From contig CAVCUQ010000007.1 of assembly GCA_963605425.1 (NCBI GenBank), forward strand, positions 1 through 60,256: DNA of 60,256 bases. The letters run 5' to 3'. The first letter of the stretch is position 1. Each line of letters opens with the position of its first letter. This DNA is from JAEELC01 sp963605425 (GTDB taxonomy: Bacteria; Bacillota_I; Bacilli_A; Acholeplasmatales; Anaeroplasmataceae). Position numbers and translations under genes: made by a program. This document shows positions 33,100-41,745 of the stretch, piece by piece. The notes under the pieces were generated by a model. That model was given only the letters and a program-made list of their open reading frames with translations. It searched no databases and had not been told where the DNA came from.

Positions 33100-35538
33100 T
33101 TATATTTTTCTTATTATAAAATCTGTTACATCATAAGTTGAGTTAGTATTTTCAACTAGAAACTCACCGGCAAAGAAAGTTCTCACTACTCCAGCAAGCA
33201 AATATTTATTCCATCTATATTTTAAATTAGGAAAAACCACAAATCCTTTGAATTTTCTTGTATCAATACATTCGTAAGCATTTAATAAAAGATTGATAGT
33301 TTTTCTAAATTCATTAATAAAATCTAGAGAAGCTCCTATTAATTCTTTTCTAACCATAGTACCTATTTCTACTTGGACATAATCTTCACTCATGGTTTCC
33401 ATAAATTCTAAATAAGAATATAAAACTCTTAAAGACAATTTATCTTGATACCTTTTGATTGTTTCCATATCAAATTTATCTAATTTAGATACATATTTTA
33501 TAACTACAGATTCTTGATTTAAATTTTCACTTTCATCTAGGGATATTAATGGTCTGCGAAAATAATATTTATCTTTAAATAAGTATTTTAATAAGGAAAA
33601 CAAAGAAAATTGGTCATCTATAACTTTTAAATCATTTAATAAGCCTTTATTAGTTAACATCATCCTTGCAAAAACTTTTTTAGAGCTTATTACTCTAGTA
33701 TTAATCGTTTTGAATTGCATATCTAAAAAGTTATCTAATAATTTAATTGTTAAATTTGGAAGATTAATGTTTTCAAAATAAATAAATTTATTATTTGATA
33801 ACATTATTAAACCATTATTATTCTGGCTATATATAACATTAAATATTACATAATCTTTAATACCTTCAAATCTTGTTTTAAGTTCTTCAAATGTAAATAT
33901 TCCATTGAATGAATTCATATATTTAATTATAGCTTCTTTACTAGACAATTGATTAGAACCTATTTGAATATAATTTCTTTTAGTATTAAATTCCTGAGGT
34001 AACTTAACATCAATTACTCCTTTTAAATAAAAATAATTATTAATGCCAATTTGATTCAATTCTACTATAAAGTGTTCATAAATTGATTCATAGAAAATAG
34101 TTGGTTTATGTTCAAAAATATAATTTAAAATCTTCTCATATAATTCATCATCTAATTTAGTAGTATATTCTCTATTTTTATATGTTCCTTTATCAACTAG
34201 ACAGTAGTTTTCTCTCTCAAGAATTCCAACAATCATTCTCTGATTTAAATTTTCATCCAAACACCAATAACGTTTTAAATATTCTTCCTCGATCAACTTA
34301 AATGATTCATCATCACTAATGCGATAACCACTAGGGAATAAATCATCTAGGATATCGGTTATTAATTGTCCTTTTAATATACCATTTTGCACATAAATTT
34401 GATTATATACGATCCTATAATTCATTCTTACAAAATTTTTTTTACCATTATCTAGTACATCAAACTTTTGCATTGGAACATAATAACCTAATTCTTTAAA
34501 TAATAAACCATGAATTTCTTCTAATGTAATAATATTTTTACAATACATTACTTCTAATTCTTCATTATACATTATTGTGTAATTATTTTCAGATAATAAC
34601 AGGCATAAATAATTACATATAGTCTCATCTTCAATAAAATTCTTTAATTTATCTTTAGTAATAAATTTATCTTCTATATTTGCAACGCTAAAATAAATGC
34701 TAGCTAAATCAATATTACTTAGCTTACAACATTCATTTATTTTTCCCATTGCATTATTTTCTATTTGTCTTACTCTCTCACGTGTGAGACCATGTATTTT
34801 TCCAATTTCTTCTAATGTATAAATTTTATTATCTTTGAATCCATTTCTAAGTGAAATAATAATCTTTTCTCTATCATCTAGTTCATTTAATAGAGATGTA
34901 ATTTTATTTTTAAAATTTTCAATTGAATCCTCTTCTAAATTAGATAAGGTGGAAATATAATTTTTAATATTTTTCGATAATAAAACTATTAAAGAATTAA
35001 TAGATAGATCTTTTAAACCACTAATATTATAAATCCCATTTACAAATAATAGTTCAACTAATGTTTTATCATTGAATATATAATTCACTGGAATAGAATA
35101 ATAACATTCATTAATTGATGACATATTTTTATCTAATTTTAAATATAAATCATCATAATTTAAGATAATATTGAAAAATATACTAGAATATACTTCTTGT
35201 GGCATCAAGTCTTCCTTTTTATATAGAGCAAATTTTAGTGCTAGAGGATTTTCTATATCAACATTAATATTTCTTATATAAGAATTTAATAGTTTAAATA
35301 ATTCTTCTCTATCTTTATTTTCATAATAAGAAATAGCCAATTCAAATTGTTTTGTTTTTTCTAAACTTTCTTTAAATTTTGATTCTAAATAAGACTTAAA
35401 ACCGTTTTCTTTTATAAGTTTTTTCAAATTTTTAAATTCCGCCTTACTAAGTTCTATACCATTTTTTTCTTCACCATAAATTTCTTTATAAATGTTATAA
35501 AGCAAGAAATCATTTTTAGTTAATGAGTTGCTTTTCAA
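33100..35538 (-). CDS. Large protein with RpoA-CTD-like and sigma-70 region 4 domains
   Basis: An 812-residue protein of mixed architecture. Residues about 160-190 (LLFVNGIYNISGLKDLSI) resemble the helix-hairpin-helix of the RNA polymerase alpha C-terminal domain. Residues about 215-270 are a clear sigma-70 region 4: LLNELDDREKIIISLRNGF followed by TLEEIGKIHGLTRERVRQIE, the -35-binding helix-turn-helix. There is no region 2, so it is not a full sigma factor. The remaining C-terminal 540 residues hold several possible winged-helix-like modules (SKEAIIKYMNSFNGIFTFEE) and are otherwise unknown. Start is TTG at 35538 with GGAGTGG eight nt upstream; no ATG is close. It follows the AAA/DUF4143 ATPase by 29 nt, so both are likely co-transcribed. 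Transcription-related regulator is inference. Confidence 0.7.
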   Translation of the reverse strand: MKSNSLTKNDFLLYNIYKEIYGEEKNGIELSKAEFKNLKKLIKENGFKSYLESKFKESLEKTKQFELAISYYENKDREELFKLLNSYIRNINVDIENPLALKFALYKKEDLMPQEVYSSIFFNIILNYDDLYLKLDKNMSSINECYYSIPVNYIFNDKTLVELLFVNGIYNISGLKDLSINSLIVLLSKNIKNYISTLSNLEEDSIENFKNKITSLLNELDDREKIIISLRNGFKDNKIYTLEEIGKIHGLTRERVRQIENNAMGKINECCKLSNIDLASIYFSVANIEDKFITKDKLKNFIEDETICNYLCLLLSENNYTIMYNEELEVMYCKNIITLEEIHGLLFKELGYYVPMQKFDVLDNGKKNFVRMNYRIVYNQIYVQNGILKGQLITDILDDLFPSGYRISDDESFKLIEEEYLKRYWCLDENLNQRMIVGILERENYCLVDKGTYKNREYTTKLDDELYEKILNYIFEHKPTIFYESIYEHFIVELNQIGINNYFYLKGVIDVKLPQEFNTKRNYIQIGSNQLSSKEAIIKYMNSFNGIFTFEELKTRFEGIKDYVIFNVIYSQNNNGLIMLSNNKFIYFENINLPNLTIKLLDNFLDMQFKTINTRVISSKKVFARMMLTNKGLLNDLKVIDDQFSLFSLLKYLFKDKYYFRRPLISLDESENLNQESVVIKYVSKLDKFDMETIKRYQDKLSLRVLYSYLEFMETMSEDYVQVEIGTMVRKELIGASLDFINEFRKTINLLLNAYECIDTRKFKGFVVFPNLKYRWNKYLLAGVVRTFFAGEFLVENTNSTYDVTDFIIRKI

Positions 35539-35567
35539 AATTAACCACTCCTTAATTTAATATAAAA

Positions 35568-36839
35568 TTAAAATAACTCTACACGTTCTAATAAGAAATC
35601 CATTAGACTTACATGAAATATACCATTTTCATCATAAAAACTATGACTCAAATCATTTCTAATTATTATCTTTTTAAAAAAATCCTTTGTAAGCATTAAT
35701 GAAGTTAATTCTTGAACTTCTTTCTCCTCATTGTTCATACTATAAGCTGATTGAATATAAATTCTTTTATCATAATCGTTTACAACAAAATCTATTTCTC
35801 TTTGAACTTTACTATTATTTCTTCTATCATTTACAACGCCAACATCTACTGAATATCCACGTCTTAGTAATTCTATATAAATAATGTTTTCCATAATATG
35901 ACCAGGATCATATTGTCTATAATTTAGACGAGCATTTCTAAGTCCTACATCAATATAATAATATTTATTAGGAAACATAAAATAAGTTTTTCCTTTTACA
36001 TCATATCTTTTAGTTTCTGATATTAAAAAAGAGTCAATAATGTACTTAACATAGTTTGAAACTAATGAAGAAGATACTTTATCATTTTTAATTGATGTTA
36101 TTGAATTAGCTATATTTGTAGGATTAGTTAAAGAACTTATTTGAGAAGCTAAAAAATCCAAAATATCATTTAAAATATCCTCCCTTTCAATTCCATTTCT
36201 CTCTATAATATCTTTAACATATACCTCATTATATAATTGTATCAAATAATCCTTTTTATCTTTATCGTCCTTTAAAGATAAAAGTCTTGGCATACCGCCA
36301 TAAAGCATATAAGTATCGAGAGCTTTTCTTTCATCTCCGCAGGTAGCAGAATAAAATTCTTTAAATGATAAAGGATATACATGAATTTGTGTAGTTCTAC
36401 CTCTAAACTCAGTTGATATATCTTTTGACAAACCTTTAGAATTACTACCTGTAACATAAACATCAAGATTTTTATAACCTTTCAATTCATTTAACATATC
36501 ATAAATAGTAACCTCAATATTGTCATTTTCTTTATCAATAACTTTTGTTGTAAATTGTACTTCGTCAATAAACAAATAATATTTTTCATTTGTATTTTGA
36601 ATTAAACTCTCAACATATTCACATAATGTAATTGGATTTCTAAACTTATAATATTTTCTTTGATCTAATTCTATTTTTAAAATATGATCTTCATGCACAC
36701 CTTGTTCTATCAAATAGTTATAAAACAATTCAAATAACAATGTTGATTTTCCGCATCTACGAATTCCTGTTATAACTTTTATATCACCATTCCACATTGT
36801 GTTAATTAAACGATTTATATATAATTCTCTATTTAACAT
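35568..36839 (-). CDS. AAA_14 / DUF4143 ATPase
   Basis: A 423-residue ATP-binding protein of the AAA_14 plus DUF4143 group. Walker A GIRRCGKSTLL at the N-terminus (about 25-35), Walker B YYLFIDEVQ, sensor-like YVTGSNSKGL, then EFRGRTTQIHVYPLSFKEF and the C-terminal DUF4143 with a PD-(D/E)xK-like KVQREIDFVVND. These proteins are widespread and poorly understood. ATG at 36839 is chosen for GAGGTG six nt upstream; the GTG three codons earlier overlaps that site. Three dyad repeats at an exact 85-nt period lie immediately upstream, the nearest ending 12 nt from the start. Confidence 0.85.
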   Translation of the reverse strand: MLNRELYINRLINTMWNGDIKVITGIRRCGKSTLLFELFYNYLIEQGVHEDHILKIELDQRKYYKFRNPITLCEYVESLIQNTNEKYYLFIDEVQFTTKVIDKENDNIEVTIYDMLNELKGYKNLDVYVTGSNSKGLSKDISTEFRGRTTQIHVYPLSFKEFYSATCGDERKALDTYMLYGGMPRLLSLKDDKDKKDYLIQLYNEVYVKDIIERNGIEREDILNDILDFLASQISSLTNPTNIANSITSIKNDKVSSSLVSNYVKYIIDSFLISETKRYDVKGKTYFMFPNKYYYIDVGLRNARLNYRQYDPGHIMENIIYIELLRRGYSVDVGVVNDRRNNSKVQREIDFVVNDYDKRIYIQSAYSMNNEEKEVQELTSLMLTKDFFKKIIIRNDLSHSFYDENGIFHVSLMDFLLERVELF

Positions 36840-36850
36840 ACTTGTCACCT

Positions 36851-36882
36851 CATATTTAGGACGAAAACGGCCTAACTTTAAT
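36851..36882. repeat. 32-nt dyad repeat A (closest to the ATPase gene)
   Basis: First of three 32-nt units. Its centre reads TAGGACGAAAACGGCCTAAC, with inverted arms 7 of 9 matched. Lies directly before the ribosome binding site of the ATPase gene. Confidence 0.75.
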
Positions 36883-36935
36883 GTTATTTTATCACTTTTA
36901 AGGTTATAATTAAAGTGTATTGTTTGTTATCATCT

Positions 36936-36967
36936 AAAAGTTGGGACGGAAATGTCTTAATTTTCAT
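36936..36967. repeat. 32-nt dyad repeat B
   Basis: Starts 85 nt after unit A. Centre GTTGGGACGGAAATGTCTTA; same layout, with G-U-tolerant arms. The 53 nt between A and B hold a TATAAT-like sequence. Confidence 0.75.
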
Positions 36968-37020
36968 GTTGACATATTACTTTAATTATTAAATGAAAAT
37001 ATATTTAACACTTGTTTTTT

Positions 37021-37052
37021 AAAAGTTTGGACATAAACGTCCTAACTTTCAT
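37021..37052. repeat. 32-nt dyad repeat C
   Basis: Starts 85 nt after unit B. It has the best dyad: AGTTTGGAC, six nt, GTCCTAACT, 8 of 9 positions paired. Preceded and followed by AT-rich sequence. Confidence 0.8.
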
Positions 37053-37073
37053 ATGAGTACATTAATTTCCAAT

Positions 37074-37101
37074 AAAAAAAGAGAGACTATAAAAATCTCT
37101 C
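37074..37101 (-). terminator. Terminator of the csoR-copA-copZ operon
   Basis: On the minus strand GAGAGA, a 9-nt loop and TCTCTC followed by seven Ts; 10 nt after the copZ stop. Confidence 0.8.
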
Positions 37102-37111
37102 AATTAAGTTA

Positions 37112-37315
37112 TTAAAATTTAGGTGTATAACCAGCTTTAGTTATATTTTCTTTAACTTGATTTAAATCTAAATCTTTTTCACTTTCTACTGTTACCTCTG
37201 CCTTTTCTAAATCAACCTTTGCAGAAACTACACCTGGAACCTTTAAACATGCTTCCTCAACATGCTTAGCACAATGCTTACAAGCCATTCCTTCAACTTT
37301 TAATTCATACTTCAT
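37112..37315 (-). CDS. copZ: Copper chaperone CopZ-like HMA protein
   Basis: A 67-residue ferredoxin-like heavy-metal-associated domain with the Cu(I) motif GMACKHC near residue 11-17. It should carry copper to the CopA ATPase. ATG at 37315 is chosen because AAGGAGAATTAATT precedes it; the seven extra upstream codons overlap the copA end. Last gene of the operon, 2 nt after copA. Confidence 0.92.
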   Translation of the reverse strand: MKYELKVEGMACKHCAKHVEEACLKVPGVVSAKVDLEKAEVTVESEKDLDLNQVKENITKAGYTPKF

Positions 37316-37317
37316 AA

Positions 37318-39834
37318 TTAATTCTCCTTCTTGCATTCATAATCTGCATCATTAATATTTTTTATAATAGATTCTAAATCTATAGAATCCTTATACTCTA
37401 TTATAACATTATTTAACTCTAAACTAGCTTTTGCACTAACAACATTTTTGTATTTATTACAAATATCTTCAACTGTTTTAATGCAATGAGCACACATCAT
37501 ACCATTAACAGATAAAGTTACTTTCTTTAATGAACTTTCTTCTTCATCTAGAATTTTATTTAAATCAATGTAATTTTTAAGTTCTTTGTTTTTGCATTTA
37601 TCTATCGATACAAAATTCAATCTAAGTGCATTTAACACTACCGTTACACTCGATAAACTCATCGCAAGTGCCCCGTAATAAGGTTTTAAATCCATACCTG
37701 CAAATTTAAATACACCTGCAGCTATAGGTATCATTATTAAATTATAAATAAATGCCCAAAATAAGTTTTCTAAGATATTTTTATATGTTTTTCTAGATAA
37801 TACAATAGCTTTATATAAATCCATTAAGCTTGATCTCATTAAGACAACATCAGCTGAATCGATAGCTACATCACTACCAGCACCAATCGCAATTCCTATA
37901 TTAGCCTCAGTTAAAGCTATTGAATCATTAATTCCATCTCCGCACATAATAACAGAGCCATATTGTTTTAACTTTTTCACAACTTCTTGTTTTTTTTCTG
38001 GTGTTACAGAAGATACAAAATAATCTATCTTAGCTTCTTTTGCAACAGAACCTGATGTAATTTTATTATCTCCAGTAAGCATTAATGGTATTAAACCTAT
38101 CTTTTTCATTTTTGATATAGCTTCTTGAGAATCTTCTTTAATTGGATCTTTTAAAGAAATGATACCAATAATTTTATTATCTTTAAAGAATAATAGAGGA
38201 GTTTCACCATTTAGTGCCATATTATACGCATCATTATATTCTTTATCCGTAACTAAATTATTATTTTTTGCATAATCCATATTTGAAGCTAGGATATAAC
38301 TTTCATTTAAATATCCTTCAATACCAATAGATACTAGTGTCTGTACATTAGTTAATTCTAAAGTATCTGAATCTATATCTTGTACTATTGCTTTTGCAAG
38401 AGGATGAGAAGAATAAACTTCTATAGATTTAGCTATTTGCTTAAATTCATTTTCATCTATATAACTTAAAATATTCTTAACTTTAGGACTTCCTTTAGTA
38501 ATAGTACCAGTCTTATCTAAAACAACAAATGAAGCTTTACCTGTTTCTTCTAAGCTTTCCGCGTTCTTAAATAAAATATTATTCTTAGCTCCTCTACCGC
38601 TACCTACCATTATAGCTACTGGAGTTGCAAGTCCTAGTCCACATGGGCATGATATAACAAGTACGGATATGGCTTTGTTTAATGCATATGATAGTGGTGT
38701 TTCAAATTCACTAAATGAAACTAAATTATTTAAGCCTACTATCAACCAAATAGTAAATGTTATTAATGCTATACCTAATACAATTGGTACAAAAACTCCA
38801 GAAATTTTATCTGCTATTCTTGATATTTTAGCCTTAGAATTAGAAGCTTCTTCTACAAGTTTTATTATATTTGCTAAACTAGTATCTTTGCTTTCTTTTA
38901 TAGCCTTTACATCAATAGTACCTAATTTATTAATAGTTCCTTGATAAACTGTATCTCCTATACTTTTATCGCTAGGCACGGACTCACCTGTAAGTAAAGC
39001 CTCATCAAGGGATGTAGCTCCTTTTATAATAGTGCCATCGATAGACACAGCTTCTCCTGCTTTAATACGAATTATATCTCCAACCTTTATATCCTTAACA
39101 TCTACTATCTCTTCTAGATTACCAACTAGTTTTGTCGCTTTCTTAGGAGATAAATTAATTAAAGACTTAAGTGCATTTGTAGTTTTACCTTTTGAATAAG
39201 ATTCAAGTGTTTTACCTATCGTAATAAATGTTAAAATCATTCCACATGTTTCAAAGGAAATATTCATAGATAGTTTCATTGAATACATTTCGTTTCCAAT
39301 ATTTAAAGTCATTAAAAAATATAGTACAAATGAATAAATATAAGATATAGAAGCCCCTAGAGATACCAAAGTATCCATATTAGGGGATTTATGAATCAAA
39401 GCTTTAGTTCCTGAGATAAAGAAATTTCTATTAATAATTATTATTAAAGACGAAAGTACTAACCCTACTAGACCTACAGTATATGAATAATTCATAAGTT
39501 CAGGCATTATTTCAAGCATATAAAGCATAGAGATAGTACTAAGTGGAATAAGTAATATTAAAGATAAAATTAATCTTTTAAATGATTTCTTAGTCTCGTC
39601 ATCATCTAACACTTCTTCATTTTTCTCGTTATGCACTTTTGCTTTATAACCAGCATTACTAACAGCTTTAGTTAAATCTTTTAAGTTAAAATCATCTCTT
39701 GTTTCAACTACCATTTGTTTAGTAAGTAGTGATACTTTAACATCCTTAACTCCATCTAACTTCGAAACAGCCTTTTCAACGTGAGCCACACAGGAAGCAC
39801 AGGTCATACCCTCAACATCAAACTCTGTTTTCAT
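37318..39834 (-). CDS. copA: Copper-exporting P1B-type ATPase CopA with N- and C-terminal HMA domains
   Basis: An 838-residue Cu(I) efflux pump. N-terminal HMA (1-66, GMTCASC), eight predicted membrane helices, actuator TGES, the membrane metal motif SCPCGLGLATP (about 391), phosphorylation motif DKTGT (about 438), HP motif SSHPLAKA, and GDGIND. A second HMA domain sits at the C-terminus (about 765-838, GMMCAHC), an arrangement found in some gut Firmicutes but not in the classical pumps. Overlaps the csoR stop by one base. Under CsoR control through the operator at 40151-40169. Confidence 0.95.
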   Translation of the reverse strand: MKTEFDVEGMTCASCVAHVEKAVSKLDGVKDVKVSLLTKQMVVETRDDFNLKDLTKAVSNAGYKAKVHNEKNEEVLDDDETKKSFKRLILSLILLIPLSTISMLYMLEIMPELMNYSYTVGLVGLVLSSLIIIINRNFFISGTKALIHKSPNMDTLVSLGASISYIYSFVLYFLMTLNIGNEMYSMKLSMNISFETCGMILTFITIGKTLESYSKGKTTNALKSLINLSPKKATKLVGNLEEIVDVKDIKVGDIIRIKAGEAVSIDGTIIKGATSLDEALLTGESVPSDKSIGDTVYQGTINKLGTIDVKAIKESKDTSLANIIKLVEEASNSKAKISRIADKISGVFVPIVLGIALITFTIWLIVGLNNLVSFSEFETPLSYALNKAISVLVISCPCGLGLATPVAIMVGSGRGAKNNILFKNAESLEETGKASFVVLDKTGTITKGSPKVKNILSYIDENEFKQIAKSIEVYSSHPLAKAIVQDIDSDTLELTNVQTLVSIGIEGYLNESYILASNMDYAKNNNLVTDKEYNDAYNMALNGETPLLFFKDNKIIGIISLKDPIKEDSQEAISKMKKIGLIPLMLTGDNKITSGSVAKEAKIDYFVSSVTPEKKQEVVKKLKQYGSVIMCGDGINDSIALTEANIGIAIGAGSDVAIDSADVVLMRSSLMDLYKAIVLSRKTYKNILENLFWAFIYNLIMIPIAAGVFKFAGMDLKPYYGALAMSLSSVTVVLNALRLNFVSIDKCKNKELKNYIDLNKILDEEESSLKKVTLSVNGMMCAHCIKTVEDICNKYKNVVSAKASLELNNVIIEYKDSIDLESIIKNINDADYECKKEN

Positions 39835-40124
39835 TAGTTAAACCTCCTTATCAAATCTATAACTTCATCTATCTTTTCATCGACCTCATCACTAGTCGCA
39901 TTCTTTACGCAATGTTTCATGTGATTAGATAATATTATATTAGATAAAGATTTAATTGATTTATCGATAGCTGAAAGCTGAATTAGAATATCAGCACAAT
40001 ATCTGTCTTCATCAATCATCTTACCAATCGCGTTCATTTGTCCTGTTATTCTATTAACTCTAGACTTTAAAGTCTTTTTGACTTCTTCACTTCTTTCAGT
40101 TTTTTTGCAATTCTCACAGCTCAA
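39834..40124 (-). CDS. csoR: CsoR-family copper-responsive repressor
   Basis: A 96-residue all-helical repressor that releases DNA on binding Cu(I). The Cys-His-Cys site is visible: Cys in RYCADILIQL, then His and Cys in NHMKHCV. The N-terminal SCENC adds an extra Cys pair. Start is taken as the TTG at 40124, because AGAGGTG lies six nt upstream of it; a GTG three codons earlier overlaps that site. First gene of csoR-copA-copZ. Confidence 0.92.
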   Translation of the reverse strand: MSCENCKKTERSEEVKKTLKSRVNRITGQMNAIGKMIDEDRYCADILIQLSAIDKSIKSLSNIILSNHMKHCVKNATSDEVDEKIDEVIDLIRRFN

Positions 40125-40146
40125 GATTATCACCTCTCATGACTCT

Positions 40147-40175
40147 ATAATATACCCCCTATAGGTATATGTCAA
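40147..40175 (-). promoter_or_regulatory. CsoR-controlled promoter with operator
   Basis: On the minus strand TTGACA (plus TGTCAA, 40170-40175), 17-nt spacer, TATTAT (plus ATAATA, 40147-40152). The spacer is filled by TATACCCCCTATAGGTATA (40151-40169 on the plus strand), a palindrome of the CsoR operator type (ATACCnnnnnGGTAT with a G-tract). Confidence 0.9.
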
Positions 40176-40194
40176 GAAAAATGCTTAAAATAAA

Positions 40195-40222
40195 AAGCAT
40201 CAAGTATAAACACTTAATGCTT
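40195..40222 (-). terminator. Terminator of the PNPOx-like / DUF4186 operon
   Basis: AAGCATCAAGT and ACTTAATGCTT pair with one mismatch around a 6-nt loop; TTTTTATTTT follows on the minus strand. Confidence 0.7.
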
Positions 40223-40273
40223 AAATTTATATTATTCTTTAACTACCATAAATAAATTATTTTTGATTTCTTT

Positions 40274-40630
40274 CTAATTCTTTTTAATCCAGGTCATAAT
40301 TACATCAACTAAATAAGCCTGCTGGACATCAGATAGTTCTACACCTTCTTTAATTTTATGCCACTTATAAATACAGCCCCTACAACAAGTTCCTGTCGCA
40401 TGCTGGGCGATAAATACCGGATGTCCTTTATAAGGTGTTTGTTTTCCATCATTTTTAATAAAGCTAGGTGCCTCACGCAAGCGAATAAAATCTTTAGCAT
40501 GTTCTTCGATTTTATCTAAGCCTTTCAAGTTAATATATTCAATATCTTTTTCTTTTAGGTGAAAACTTGAACGAAACTTTGATGAATCAAGTCTCTTAAA
40601 TAAATCTTTATACCATTCTTCTTTAGTCAT
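40274..40630 (-). CDS. DUF4186 family protein
   Basis: A 118-residue protein of the DUF4186 family, recognised from SSKFRSSFHLKEKDIEYI, the HPVFIAQHATGTCCRGCIYKWH motif region (two His and three Cys within 20 residues, a likely metal site) and the C-terminal helix. Function unknown. It shares one base with the upstream flavin-protein gene (TAATG) and so is co-translated with it. Confidence 0.85.
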   Translation of the reverse strand: MTKEEWYKDLFKRLDSSKFRSSFHLKEKDIEYINLKGLDKIEEHAKDFIRLREAPSFIKNDGKQTPYKGHPVFIAQHATGTCCRGCIYKWHKIKEGVELSDVQQAYLVDVIMTWIKKN

Positions 40631-41022
40631 TAGAATTTTATAACTTCAGCTTCTTTAGTAAATGATGAGATGGTAGCCGTACTATTCTTAAAATAGAATA
40701 CAGCTGTATTATCATCATCTGCGCTATACATCATCTTTAAATCAGGATAAGCATTAATCATAGATTCTTTAGCTTCTCTTCTGCCATCAAGCACAAGTTC
40801 TCCAGCAAGGCGAAGCCAATCTCCATTTTTAAAACAACAAATTTCCACCTTAGGATTATTTATGATTTGTTTAGCAACATCTTTTTTCATACCTGTTTGA
40901 ATATATAGTTTACCTTCAAAAATATTGATTGTACCAAAAGGTCTAACTCGAGGTTGATTTCCATCAACAGTAGCTAGATAATAAACACCAGCTTCTTTTA
41001 AAAATTTATAAACTCTTTCCAT
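40630..41022 (-). CDS. Pyridoxamine 5'-phosphate oxidase-like flavin-binding protein
   Basis: A 130-residue split-barrel protein of the PNPOx-like group (NimA-type length). YYLATVDGNQPRVRPFGTI is the usual N-terminal strand pair and KKDVAKQIINNPKVEIC the following helix and strand. Such proteins bind FMN or F420-type cofactors and reduce small molecules such as nitroimidazoles; the substrate cannot be told from sequence. ATG start with GAGGTTAT upstream. Confidence 0.85.
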   Translation of the reverse strand: MERVYKFLKEAGVYYLATVDGNQPRVRPFGTINIFEGKLYIQTGMKKDVAKQIINNPKVEICCFKNGDWLRLAGELVLDGRREAKESMINAYPDLKMMYSADDDNTAVFYFKNSTATISSFTKEAEVIKF

Positions 41023-41043
41023 AATATAACCTCATTATTTAAA

Positions 41044-41077
41044 AAAGATCCTTTAAGATAATTCTTAAAAGACCTTT
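41044..41077 (-). terminator. Terminator after the cytidylate-kinase-like gene
   Basis: AAAGATCCTTTAAG and CTTAAAAGACCTTT pair at 12 of 14 positions; on the minus strand TTTTTTAAATAA follows. It lies 7 nt beyond the gene's stop. Confidence 0.75.
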
Positions 41078-41084
41078 AATGTTT

Positions 41085-41675
41085 TTACTTCTTAGCTACT
41101 CTATCAACATATGTCTTGATAACTTCAACACATGTTTCAATACCGCATGAAGAATTAATAACTAAATCATAGTTAGAACTAGCTCCCCACTTCTTATCTG
41201 TATAGAAGTTATAGTAGTTAGCTCTCTTCTTATTAGTTTTCTTAATAATGTCTTTAGCTTTCTTTTCATCGACATTATAATATTTAACAGCTCTTGCAAC
41301 ACAATCTTCTTCGCTTGCAGTAATAAAGATATTAATTACATTATCTCTATCCTTTAATACATAGTCAGCACATCTACCAACGATAACTGCGCTACCTTGA
41401 TCTGCAATCTTCTTAATTGCTTCAAATTGAGCTAAGAATACCTTTTGACCCATAGTCATATCATAACCATATAATGAAGGAACAAATCCTGAAAATACTC
41501 CGTCTTTCTTTTCATCATATAATTTAACAACTTCAGGATCTAAACCTGATTCAACAGCTGTTTTTGTAATAAGTTCATTATCATAGAAAGGAATTTCTAA
41601 AGCTTTAGCTAATTCACGACCTACGAATCTTCCTCCTGAACCATATTCACGACCAATTGTAATAATAAATGACAT
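41085..41675 (-). CDS. Cytidylate kinase-like protein (Cytidylate_kin2 family)
   Basis: A 196-residue P-loop kinase-like protein. The N-terminus FIITIGREYGSGGRFVGREL is the family's distinctive form of the P-loop, and VIVGRCADYVLKD, FITASEEDCVARAV and NYYNFYTDKKWG follow in the right order. Family members are abundant in gut Firmicutes; true CMP kinase activity is not established for them. ATG with AAAGAAGGTAATTT upstream. Own terminator; a -10-like TATAAT lies about 40 nt upstream. Confidence 0.85.
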   Translation of the reverse strand: MSFIITIGREYGSGGRFVGRELAKALEIPFYDNELITKTAVESGLDPEVVKLYDEKKDGVFSGFVPSLYGYDMTMGQKVFLAQFEAIKKIADQGSAVIVGRCADYVLKDRDNVINIFITASEEDCVARAVKYYNVDEKKAKDIIKKTNKKRANYYNFYTDKKWGASSNYDLVINSSCGIETCVEVIKTYVDRVAKK

Positions 41676-41745
41676 ATAAATTACCTTCTTTCATCACAAT
41701 TCTACATATTTATTATAAATCATATTTTAAAATCTTTCTAGTGAT

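Noticed and set aside
36851..37052. CRISPR array (32-nt repeats with 53-nt spacers)
   Set aside because: Only three diverged units, the spacers are related to each other and longer than usual, repeats are internally dyadic like operators, and there are no cas genes.
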